Source of the DNA: Actinomyces lilanjuaniae
GTDB lineage: Bacteria; Actinomycetota; Actinomycetes; Actinomycetales; Actinomycetaceae
Assembly (NCBI RefSeq): GCF_003606385.1
Contig: NZ_CP032514.1
Location: 372,001 to 436,000 of the forward strand
Length of the DNA: 64,000 nucleotides
Reading direction: 5' to 3'
The notes under the pieces are model-generated. The model was not told the DNA's origin. It did not search any database and saw only the letters and a program-made list of their open reading frames with translations. This document shows, one piece after another, positions 22,101-27,488 of this stretch (positions are counted from its first letter, which is position 1; each line of letters starts with the position of its first letter). A program made the translations under genes and the position numbers.

Positions 22101-22742
22101 AAGCATCTTGTAGTTGGTCAGCAGGATGTCCGGTGGGGACTGGCGCAGCTGGTGGCGGTTGGTGATCAGGGAGGCGGCGGTGACGCGGGTATGGTCCTGG
22201 GCGGTGTCGCCGGTGTAGAGGCCGGCGGTGACGTCGGCCAGGGCCGGGTCGGAGGCGAGCAGGCGGGCGAGGCGGGCGGCCTGGTCGGCGGCCAGGGCGT
22301 TCATCGGGTAGAGGATGAGGGCCTTGATGCCGGTGATGCCCTGGGCGCGGGCGCGCAGCACGTGGTCAAGGACGGGGTGGAGGAAGGCCTCGGTCTTGCC
22401 GGAGCCGGTTCCGGTGGTGACGACGGTCGGCTCGGGGCGGTGACCGTCCTTGGTGGTCAGGCGACGGTAGGCGTCTTCCTGGTGCTGGTAGGGGGCGAGC
22501 CCGGGGTCCCAGTCGAGGGCGTCGGAGCGAGCGCTCGCGGGCAGGTAGGGCAGGCGCAGCCGCACGTAGGGGCCGACGAAGATGCCCTGCTCGGGGTCCT
22601 GGAGGAAGTCGGCGAGGGCCCGCTGCGGCTCCGTGTCCGTGAGTGCGAAGGTGGTGGAGAGGTAGTCGACGATGGATCGGCGGATGCGTTCGGCCTGGAG
22701 GCTGGGCAGGAGAAAGGTCATGGGGTGGGTCCGGTCAGGCAC
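16164..22742 (-). CDS. Giant DEAH helicase with DUF1998 and possible nuclease domain (DruE/DrmB-like)
   Basis: 2192 residues. Helicase core: Walker A TGTGSGKTEAF near 110, DEFHTYDGAQGTD near 240, and helicase C-terminal motifs ATPTLEMGIDIGDL and YVQRVGRAGRRNGSAL near 1120. Four Cys clusters look like zinc ribbons (CRSCG near 545, CPSCG near 660, CQACG with CPRC near 1430, CEACG with HRPWCEH near 1560). The DUF1998 signature follows: DAVPGGTGYL, then ECPCRGEDAAMCHRC. Near 1820 the pattern RPDFTC then IAVFTDGRSYHA and an Arg/Lys-rich helix fits a PD-(D/E)XK (Vsr/DUF559-like) nuclease. The start is GTG 22742 or ATG 22721; neither has a good ribosome site. DruE of Druantia and DrmA plus DrmB of DISARM share the helicase-DUF1998 plan (family knowledge). 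Here it is coupled with a UvrD helicase. Confidence 0.85.
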   Translation of the reverse strand: MPDRTHPMTFLLPSLQAERIRRSIVDYLSTTFALTDTEPQRALADFLQDPEQGIFVGPYVRLRLPYLPASARSDALDWDPGLAPYQHQEDAYRRLTTKDGHRPEPTVVTTGTGSGKTEAFLHPVLDHVLRARAQGITGIKALILYPMNALAADQAARLARLLASDPALADVTAGLYTGDTAQDHTRVTAASLITNRHQLRQSPPDILLTNYKMLDQLLLRPEDRELWRASAASLTYLVLDEFHTYDGAQGTDVAMLLRRLGLALRDLLPGDDPRRQAFDASPLGPVCPVATSATLGDGGDPSRMLAFARDVFGVDMPADAVVLETRADLEQWAASRRAAVPAGALGDPIRLRNLTGPALQALADLARAGATVPAELLAGTVAVLYRRPGSTDTPDSDSPGAAPASPLAAPADPTDLAAPADPIEALPDTPVLAAALHSHPDVVELVRAAEHATALSNLAYRLFSPAPDPETVRLALATILAALSAIRAGLDGTPDRSAVGVEVTMWIREVTRVDRALDARPAFSWSDDAPAPAEEDAPARPAVYCRSCGRSGWGIVLAPTGQGEKHDQSTIRRDHLLGDTRFRALLHAPGEEADYRARLDTGDLSPEIRHPGLRWYSVDGRELLTRPPQDADLETREGRFLPVLTLTGDERAVADASAHDVCPSCGATDSIRFLGSAVATLLSVSLTTLFGDDALDDSEKRALIFTDSVQDAAHRAGFVDQRSHTMSLRSALRGALRADMPINAWVDAALDAARASAFDRYRLVPSALAEHERFKPYWDPEATARRRRTAQDYVRRRLLFDIALEVGLQSTYGRTLEATGSVTVHVSAGRAGALTRLARAALGEDGGEQLALPGFDDVGDKDLLAWVRGTLEHMRRDGAIDHEWLTRYKHDDGKRLWIWYKRNRRQGQPAFPAGRTAPAFPQVGGSLDTRRSAFVPVGSPRSWYATWTRKCLHVTPTHAARLARALLAGLAKAEIVSATPTDTGGTVYGIPAERVIVSPLHDATGEELLLVCNTCRSQLPTAVATVDQLDGAHCLTADCPGTLQARAHQAESFYRDMYAGAHVRRVDAHEHTSLLGSEERAAVETGFKRPVQRPGDPNVLVATPTLEMGIDIGDLSTVMLASLPDTVASYVQRVGRAGRRNGSALALAYVPGRRNQLPLLKDPDNLLDGSVRPPSTYLGAEEILRRQFIAYVIDVLSRENHPAVPSGGHSTGNARTALSPNSDSFINAVCERVTRDGAILARAFAATFADRTPALMRLEAWIQHDDGADPRQMLHRAVTEHRGEAEELRHQRKQIDDALPELEAATQRPNPTEEDRRALRAAEGTRRAIEARLLDLEQEHWVSALERHGVLPNYALIDDMVHLSARVSWRNPETDEFHSEPYDIDRPSIHALSEFAPGATFYTHGMEMGIQGVDVSGLSGQAQWWLCCQACGYVDVRPPQAEVPAAPAQCPRCHDTAIADVGRARRVLHLNRVFAVVSKDDARIGDGSEDRVRTGFEVLPLADFNPDRVERQWSVSASGFGLVRYRGLALRWLNTGRALAGQAVDQVASLPVSSRDFRLCEACGKLDTDTGASSPSEHRPWCEHRTDPKEHVLQVDLMRELSTEAIALVLPVGLGGYQEGLTSLASAILLGLELLTGGAPDHLEITCVPYPVADGEAGETRPALLLHDAVPGGTGYLTDFDGPERIWEMLVATGRHLEECPCRGEDAAMCHRCLQPHAISAGVTRVAALHALRQLLGMDEEELFAELDPRAPTWEAIDQAVRAGTGESPLETSFRTVLAARLRKAMDVRTVSAPSGAPAVSLDGGRWRVLPQLDAHGTRPDFTCTRPAGRSPIAVFTDGRSYHASLSHNRLADDAAKRARLRAHGYRVISLGFEDLTNAWDPGWLDDPAVAQLRTGMPRPTRAGAVTEQALAAWRGGPMELLVTMLLDDADGQGPTGTALSALADSIWSPLILGTTRHRPLAGGAAMRYAPATSPNNDPLWEALRALSPDGQLPEPTTTSAQTSCSVFVADHLSLAVQLTDTSTTGMVLVLDDSEEALASPVHADSWRTWLRLSNVLALSQAPVTITTTSLARTELQDRADAEAAVRGSGVSAEDIHELGWDAVDTRFAAEQVIALLPHLARAGIARDGEGQEIAGGVMTELSWRAQQVAVLVEPLEGDVAVLQEAGWKVVVAGDDPAATTAEISSLLAPHP

Positions 22743-22916
22743 GCGGGTAGGTGTTGTTGGGTAAGAGGTGCGGGTCTGCTCCCAGGGTGGTGCGCGCCAG
22801 GCAGGCTGGTGGCGTGCGGGCGCCAGCGGTCACGGGAGATACGGTTCACAGGGGTGAGGGTACCGTAGGGGTGGGTATAGGGGCGTTGACAAGGGCAGGG
22901 ACCAGCGTTGATGTGC

Positions 22917-22949
22917 AATGTGTACATTTTGAGCGTTATCGCCCATAAT
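22917..22949 (+). promoter_or_regulatory. Promoter-operator of the phd/relE pair
   Basis: Inverted repeat AATGT-GT-ACATT at 22917-22928 overlaps a TGTACA -35-like hexamer (22921-22926), 17 bases before CATAAT (22944-22949). The -10 ends seven bases before the ATG at 22957, and no ribosome site is present, so the message is probably leaderless. The palindrome in the promoter is where a Phd-type antitoxin would bind to autoregulate. Confidence 0.5.
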
Positions 22950-22956
22950 GAGCATC

Positions 22957-23217
22957 ATGACCGAGATCAGTGTCTCCGCTGCGCGCAGCAGGCTCGCCGA
23001 CGTCATTGACGACGCCCGCGTGCACCATGCACCCGTCTTCCTCACCCGCCGGGGCCGCCGTCTTGCGGCGGTCATCGATGTGGAGGACCTTGAGCGCCTG
23101 ACCGAGGCCGCGGAGGACCTTGAGGACATCAAGGCGGCCGAAGCGGCTCGTGCGGAGGTCGCCGAGCACGGCACCATTCCCTGGGATGAGGTTAAGGCGG
23201 ACCTCGGGCTGGCATGA
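22957..23217 (+). CDS. Phd/YefM-family antitoxin
   Basis: 86 residues from the ATG at 22957. An ATG nine bases upstream is in frame, but the promoter places the transcript start at 22957. The N-terminus has the Phd/YefM DNA-binding pattern (ISVSAARSRLADVIDDA, then PVFLTRRGRRLAAVID). The C-terminal half is an acidic helix (EDLEDIKAAEAARAEVAEHG) that would wrap the toxin. The stop overlaps the start of the toxin gene by four bases (ATGA). It neutralises the RelE-type toxin and represses its own promoter, as is usual for the family. It stands divergent from the giant helicase gene. Confidence 0.9.
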   Translation: MTEISVSAARSRLADVIDDARVHHAPVFLTRRGRRLAAVIDVEDLERLTEAAEDLEDIKAAEAARAEVAEHGTIPWDEVKADLGLA

Positions 23218-23477
23218 CGTACCGGATCGAGTTCAGCCCCGCGGCCGCGCGCCAGCTGCGCAAACTGGATGGCCGAGCACGTCTCCGGGTTCAGGCGGTG
23301 GTTGAGCTCCTGGCGCAGGAACCTCGCCCCTCTGGGGCCAAGAAGCTGGTCGGAGGGCGGGGCGAGTGGCGCGTGCGCACCGGCGACTATCGGATTGTTT
23401 ACGAGGTCCACGATGGTGTGCTGCTGGTGCTGGTCCTCGCCGTCGGGCACCGCCGCGAGGTCTATCGCCGCACGTAG
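23214..23477 (+). CDS. RelE/ParE-family toxin
   Basis: 87 residues, standard family length. The pattern YRIEFSPAAARQLRKLDG, then GEWRVRTGDYRIVYEV and VGHRREVYRR matches RelE-type mRNA interferases: basic helix, central beta-strands with the conserved Arg and the terminal His-Arg-x-x-Val-Tyr. It is translationally coupled to the antitoxin gene. In RelE relatives the enzyme cuts mRNA in the ribosomal A site; ParE relatives attack gyrase, and the sequence better fits RelE. It sits inside the helicase block and may act as a stabiliser or as an abortive-infection element (inference). Confidence 0.9.
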   Translation: MTYRIEFSPAAARQLRKLDGRARLRVQAVVELLAQEPRPSGAKKLVGGRGEWRVRTGDYRIVYEVHDGVLLVLVLAVGHRREVYRRT

Positions 23478-23660
23478 CGGAGGCGGACCCGCATGAAGAG
23501 TTTGGGCTCGCTGTAACGGCTCTTCGGGGGTTGGGACTGCGACGGTGAGTGTTGGCATGTCCGTCGGTACGCGGGTGTGTGCAGGGTCGGGTGGCCCGCA
23601 GGTGTGGTTGGGTCGCAAGGCGAGGCCGACGGTGTGTTCGTGCCGGGCGCCGGGGTCGAT

Positions 23661-23787
23661 TACTACGCCGGTTAGGGCTCTACTACGCCGGTTCGGTGTT
23701 TGCTGAAGGGCTCTGGACCCTTCAGCAGAGGTCTAACTGGCGTACTAGACGCCGAAGAGGCGTACCCAACGGCGAACCGGCGTAGTA
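23661..23787 (+). repeat. Structured repeat element with interleaved inverted repeats
   Basis: Two direct copies beginning TACTACGCCGGTT (23661 and 23681) are followed by a perfect hairpin, TGCTGAAGGG/CCCTTCAGCA with a 7-base loop (23701-23727). Inverse copies follow at 23733-23747 (complement of copy 1, two mismatches) and 23773-23787 (exact complement of copy 2). The arms are interleaved, not nested, which a simple stem cannot satisfy. It could be a pseudoknot RNA, a small mobile element or an operator array. The rest of 23478-23866 holds no gene I can support. Confidence 0.55.
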
Positions 23788-23866
23788 GATCGCACGGTCT
23801 CGGGGAGGGGGAACCGACGCCCACACCGCCACACGCACACGTTGCAGTGTTGTAAACCGCCAGAGG

Positions 23867-23875
23867 TGGTATATT
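23867..23875 (+). promoter_or_regulatory. Extended -10 promoter for the regulator operon
   Basis: TGG-TATATT at 23867-23875 fits an extended -10. It ends seven bases before the ATG at 23883, so a leaderless message is likely. It is flanked by CCAGA and TCTGG half-sites that could form an operator for the XRE protein encoded just downstream. Confidence 0.5.
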
Positions 23876-23882
23876 TTCTGGT

Positions 23883-23975
23883 ATGAATTCCGGCCAGTTC
23901 CCCACCCCCACTGCGCCCGATATCGACCTGTCCTCCGTGGTGCAGGAGGCTGACGAGGAGGAGGGCATCTCGTGA
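23883..23975 (+). CDS. Small acidic 30-residue protein coupled to XRE-ImmA gene
   Basis: ATG at 23883 to TGA at 23973-23975, 30 residues, Pro-rich at the front and acidic at the end (VVQEADEEEGIS). Its stop overlaps the GTG start of the next gene (GTGA), and its codons carry the GAGGAGGAG that serves as ribosome site for that gene. It may be a genuine small protein, for example a partner cleaved by the ImmA/IrrE peptidase, or only a leader peptide that couples translation. Confidence 0.5.
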   Translation: MNSGQFPTPTAPDIDLSSVVQEADEEEGIS

Positions 23976-25018
23976 CGGTTTCCCTGGCGGATGCCGTACT
24001 TGTACTGCGTACCGCCTCCGGTATGACTCAGACCGAGCTCGCCCAGAAGGTGGGAATCGCCCAGGGGGCGCTGTCACGCTACGAGAACGGCCTTCGTGAA
24101 CCGGACGACGACATGCTCGGACGCCTCGCCGGTGCTCTCGGCGTGACCGCCGCCTTCATGCGCCATGGCTTCAGGATGCGCGGCGGTATCGCCGCCGATG
24201 CTCACATGCGACGGCAGCGCTCAGCCAAGCCCACGGATTGGAAGCGGGTAGAGGCCGACGTCAACGCTCTGCGCATGCATTCCACGTACCTGCTTGAGCG
24301 CGTGCCCATCAATCCCACCAACCAGGTCATCCAGACGGACCCCAGCGATACCGATCCCGAGGAGGTCGCCCGCCGTCAGCGAGCCACATGGGCCATGCCC
24401 ATCGGCCCGGTGCGTGACCTAACCGCGTGGATCGAGTCAGCGGGCGTGCTCGTTGTTGACCAGGACTTCTCGACACCACGCATAGACGGCATGTCCCAGT
24501 GGGCCGGCGACCACGCCATCATCCTTGTCAACTCTCGGATGCCGACTGACCGGCGTCGTCTGACTCTGGCTCATGAGCTCGGCCATCTTGTAATGCACTC
24601 CCAGCACCAGGACGAAGACGTCGAGACACAAGCGACTGCCTTTGCCGCCGAGTTTCTGATGCCTGAGCATGTCATACGGCCCCAGTTGCGTGCGCTCACC
24701 CTCGGTAGGCTTCTTGACCTCAAGCAGGAGTGGGGCGTGTCCATGCAGGCTCTCATGGAGCGGGCGCACGCCCTCGGCGCAGTCAGTCCACGGGAGCGCC
24801 AGGACTTCTATAAGCGACTCTCGCCTCGCGGGTGGCGCAAGCAGGAGCCAGGCAGCGACACGTTACCGCCAGAGCCGCCCCGCCTGGCAGCGAGCGTCGG
24901 GAAGGCCCTTGCGGATGCCGGGCTCACCGACGCGGAAATCCGTGAACTCGTCGGTGTTGCGCCTGGCAGGCCCTCGCCCTTCATCCCCGAGGCGCGCGGC
25001 CTGCACCTGGTCGCATGA
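23972..25018 (+). CDS. XRE-type regulator fused to ImmA/IrrE metallopeptidase
   Basis: 348 residues from GTG 23972, preceded by GAGGAG. Residues 8-65 form an XRE helix-turn-helix (MTQTELAQKVGIAQGALSRYENG). The second half is an ImmA/IrrE-family zinc peptidase with HELGH (His201, Glu202, His205). A downstream acidic residue pattern (QATAFAAEFLMPEH) supplies the third ligand region. The C-terminal 70 residues are disordered with a final helix. Such fusions sense a signal, cut a repressor or antitoxin, and control mobile elements and toxin systems. Here it lies between a toxin-antitoxin pair and a HEPN-motif protein inside the defence block, so control of that cassette is a reasonable inference. 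Confidence 0.88.
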   Translation: MTVSLADAVLVLRTASGMTQTELAQKVGIAQGALSRYENGLREPDDDMLGRLAGALGVTAAFMRHGFRMRGGIAADAHMRRQRSAKPTDWKRVEADVNALRMHSTYLLERVPINPTNQVIQTDPSDTDPEEVARRQRATWAMPIGPVRDLTAWIESAGVLVVDQDFSTPRIDGMSQWAGDHAIILVNSRMPTDRRRLTLAHELGHLVMHSQHQDEDVETQATAFAAEFLMPEHVIRPQLRALTLGRLLDLKQEWGVSMQALMERAHALGAVSPRERQDFYKRLSPRGWRKQEPGSDTLPPEPPRLAASVGKALADAGLTDAEIRELVGVAPGRPSPFIPEARGLHLVA

Positions 25019-25139
25019 CCGGTTGGCACTGCAGGCCCGGAAGACTGGCGTACAACCGCCTGGGCCGGTGCCTGTTGCCGGGCTCTTCGGTCAACGTTGT
25101 TACTATCCCGGGTGAGACCGACCCTCGCGCCGGCACGCC

Positions 25140-25262
25140 ATGGCCGCGCGTGAGGCCGGCCGCTCGCGGCAGGCGATCGGCGATGTGCTCGGCGTGGCCT
25201 GCGAATAAGCGAACAAACGGTTCCACGCCGTCCGGCTTCTGCCAGCATTGCGGGCAGCGTAG
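25140..25262 (+). pseudogene. Helix-turn-helix fragment with internal stop
   Basis: The frame reads MAAREAGRSRQAIGDVLGVA, then a TAA (25206-25208), then ANKRFHAV. Joined, it resembles the helix-turn-helix segment of small actinobacterial proteins (AGRSWQEIGxxLGVSRQAAxxRF). The gene is short and broken, and there is nothing upstream that completes it. Most of 25019-25340 otherwise appears to be non-coding. Confidence 0.4.
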
Positions 25263-25340
25263 GTGGGCTACCGGCCCTGGGCGCACTTCCCACAGATGAG
25301 TACCATAGCAGTACAACAGGCTCACAAGCGGAGGGGAACG

Positions 25341-25596
25341 GTGGAACTCGACACGCGAATTCAGGTCCGTACCAACAGCCAGCTCAAAGAGCAGGCCACG
25401 AGGACTCTTGATCGCGGTGGGCATCGACATGCCCACCGCGATCAACATGTTCCTCAACCAGATCGTCCACGACCAGAGGCTGCCCTTCCAGCCGAGTCTC
25501 ACCCCCTACGCCGATGCGATCCGCGAGGCCGAGGCGGAACCGGCTATCAAAGTTCGAGACGTCGACGAGTTGATGGACCTCATCGACCGTGTGTGA
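25341..25596 (+). pseudogene. RelB/DinJ-type antitoxin remnant, frameshifted
   Basis: GTG at 25341 with GAGGGG upstream starts ELDTRIQVRTNSQLKEQATRTL. After about residue 23 the RelB/DinJ sequence continues in another frame (IAVGIDMPTAINMFLNQIV), ending at 25596 in DVDELMDLIDRV. A one-base change between the two parts breaks the gene. No RelE/YafQ partner follows, so it is an orphan. The frameshift lies right at a perfect 15-bp inverted repeat (25410-25443). Confidence 0.7.
25410..25443 (+). repeat. Perfect 34-base palindrome in relB remnant
   Basis: Arms GATCGCGGTGGGCAT and ATGCCCACCGCGATC surround CGAC. The arms are 15 bp without mismatch and fall in the conserved IAVGIDMPTAI coding segment, at the frameshift. 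Only part of this symmetry is required by the amino acids. Confidence 0.75.
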
Positions 25597-25837
25597 ACGT
25601 GAGATCACAGCCATCTGGAGAGTCCTTCCTGCCATCGCCCCCTTGGTGGCCCCTTGTTCTGACGCAAACCGCACACACATTTGGACGCATAATATGAAGG
25701 CGACGGCTTATGTGGCCCCCATCGCATCGGATTATCGCGACGCAGCCGTATAGGCGCATCGAAACCTCGAGAAAATCGCAAACCAGTCGCCGACGCTGCT
25801 GAGCTGCGGCGCCCAGATGGGCGGTTCGTTTTGTTCC

Positions 25838-25866
25838 TTGACTCAGCAGTAGGCAGTGCATATGCT
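25838..25866 (+). promoter_or_regulatory. Promoter of the HEPN-motif gene
   Basis: TTGACT (25838-25843), a 17-base spacer and TATGCT (25861-25866) form a good sigma70-type promoter. The -10 ends six bases before the ATG at 25873 and there is no ribosome site, so transcription likely starts at or next to the start codon. The region 25597-25837 holds nothing else I can support. Confidence 0.6.
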
Positions 25867-25872
25867 GCGAGC

Positions 25873-27318
25873 ATGGACAAAACCGAGCATCCTTCCGTTC
25901 CCAGTGTTCCAGCCGTTGCCAACAGTGAGAATGACCTCGAGTGGTTCGAGGCCGGTGTGCATGGGATGTTAGAGCAGCTTGGACTTCCGACACAGAAACT
26001 TCTGGCGCCTGTCGCTGAGCGTGCGGCGGTGATCCGGAATATGCCGGGCGTACTAAACGACCTTGATGATGACCGTATGGGCGAATCCTACTATGTTTCA
26101 AAGATGATTGCCGCCGCAACGGTTGGCCTATTTGATGCCGCGCTGAACTACTTGTGGGACGAACTCGTCAGCGAACTTCGAGCGCGCGTAATTAGATTCG
26201 ATTTAAACTACTTCTTTGATATTGCTTCAAAGACCAACAACGATATGCGCAAAGACCTTAACTCGGAAAAGGACCTCGCGAAGATCAATGACGCGCAACT
26301 GCTTCGCGCCGTACGCGATATTGGATTAATATCTGATCTAGGGTACAAGCGGTTGGACCACATTCGATACATGCGCAATCATGCTAGTGCCGCGCATCCA
26401 AGCCATAATGATCTCACTGGTCTTGAGCTTGTTTCGTTCCTGAATACTTGCGTTCGAGAGGTTATTAATACTCCACCAGATACGGTCGCTGCGGACGTCA
26501 AACGGCTGCTGTCTAACATTAGGAACTCGCCTCTTGAGCAGGCTGCTGTGGATAGTGCTTCAGCCTTTTTTGACCGATTACCTCCCGAGCGAGCCGACAA
26601 TTTGGCCAACGGTCTCTTTGGTCTCTACACATCATCGAAGCGCACTCCGACAATTGCCGATAATGTCCGTCTCTTATGGCCAAATCTGTGGCCTTTTGTC
26701 GGTGAAGCCACACGCAATAGTTACGGGCTGCGTCATGCCCGAGCCGCAGCTAGTGCTGAGACTGACTTTGCCGCGGCTTCCCGTGAACTTATAGACCTGG
26801 TTGATGGTACTGCGTATCTGACGCCGGAGGTCCGGGCTGTCGAGTTGAGCGAGGCTCTGGAGGTACTCAGCAACGTGCATCAAGGCATGAACAACTTCTA
26901 TAACGAACCAGCGCCCGCTCGAAGGGTCTTGACCCTCGTGGGTGAACAGGGTGACGTTCCTGAAAGTGTTCGCGAAAGCTACGTGCGCACGATCGTAGAG
27001 TGTTACTTGGGTAACGGATATGGCGTAAGCAATGCGGCCCTACCGTCATATGAAAAGATGGTTGCACGTTTCTCGTCGAAAGATGCGGGATATGCGATGC
27101 GCCTGTGCATGGAGCCTTTCTACAGTTCGCTGCTCGGCACGCATAGCGGTGGTTCACAGTGGATACTCTTGCTCGATGCACTCGAACCCAAGCTCATCAG
27201 CGCCACTGACCGGAACCTAATGGCCGGCATTCGGGCTTTTGCTGGTACCGCTGATCAACTCCGACTAGACGCGGGCATCAAGAAGCTGGCGGCGACCGAA
27301 GCGAGAGCATACTGGTGA
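25873..27318 (+). CDS. Unknown protein with RX6H HEPN-like motif
   Basis: 481 residues from ATG 25873, a start fixed by the promoter. Mostly alpha-helical, soluble, no signal peptide. Residues 168-175 read RNHASAAH after a helix (LDHIRYM), matching the RX4-6H motif of HEPN ribonucleases and of abortive-infection proteins. The preceding helices (ATVGLFDAALNYLWDELVSEL) fit the HEPN four-helix fold. The remaining 300 residues are helical with no motif I recognise. Codon use is more A+T-rich than in the neighbours, which suggests transfer. It lies between the two halves of the helicase-methylase block, on the opposite strand. A ribonuclease effector is the best guess, but some HEPN-like folds are inactive. 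The 170 bases after it hold a short inverted repeat (GGAATA/TATTCC) and nothing else. Confidence 0.6.
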   Translation: MDKTEHPSVPSVPAVANSENDLEWFEAGVHGMLEQLGLPTQKLLAPVAERAAVIRNMPGVLNDLDDDRMGESYYVSKMIAAATVGLFDAALNYLWDELVSELRARVIRFDLNYFFDIASKTNNDMRKDLNSEKDLAKINDAQLLRAVRDIGLISDLGYKRLDHIRYMRNHASAAHPSHNDLTGLELVSFLNTCVREVINTPPDTVAADVKRLLSNIRNSPLEQAAVDSASAFFDRLPPERADNLANGLFGLYTSSKRTPTIADNVRLLWPNLWPFVGEATRNSYGLRHARAAASAETDFAAASRELIDLVDGTAYLTPEVRAVELSEALEVLSNVHQGMNNFYNEPAPARRVLTLVGEQGDVPESVRESYVRTIVECYLGNGYGVSNAALPSYEKMVARFSSKDAGYAMRLCMEPFYSSLLGTHSGGSQWILLLDALEPKLISATDRNLMAGIRAFAGTADQLRLDAGIKKLAATEARAYW

Positions 27319-27488
27319 TCAATGTGACGTGTTAGAGGGTTATTTGCGACGTAAGAGTCAGGAATAATGGCTGTGACTATTCCCGTATGGCAGTGCGAGA
27401 GAGTTCGGAGGATTCACCGTGACGTATAGTGTTATGAGTACTCCTTCTGGGTCGCAATTCCTTTCGTGTGGTTAGCTACGCGGGATGG

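Noticed and set aside
25263..25697. 144-codon frame covering the relB region
   Set aside because: Only its first third is RelB; after the frameshift it is His/Arg/Pro-rich out-of-frame sequence.
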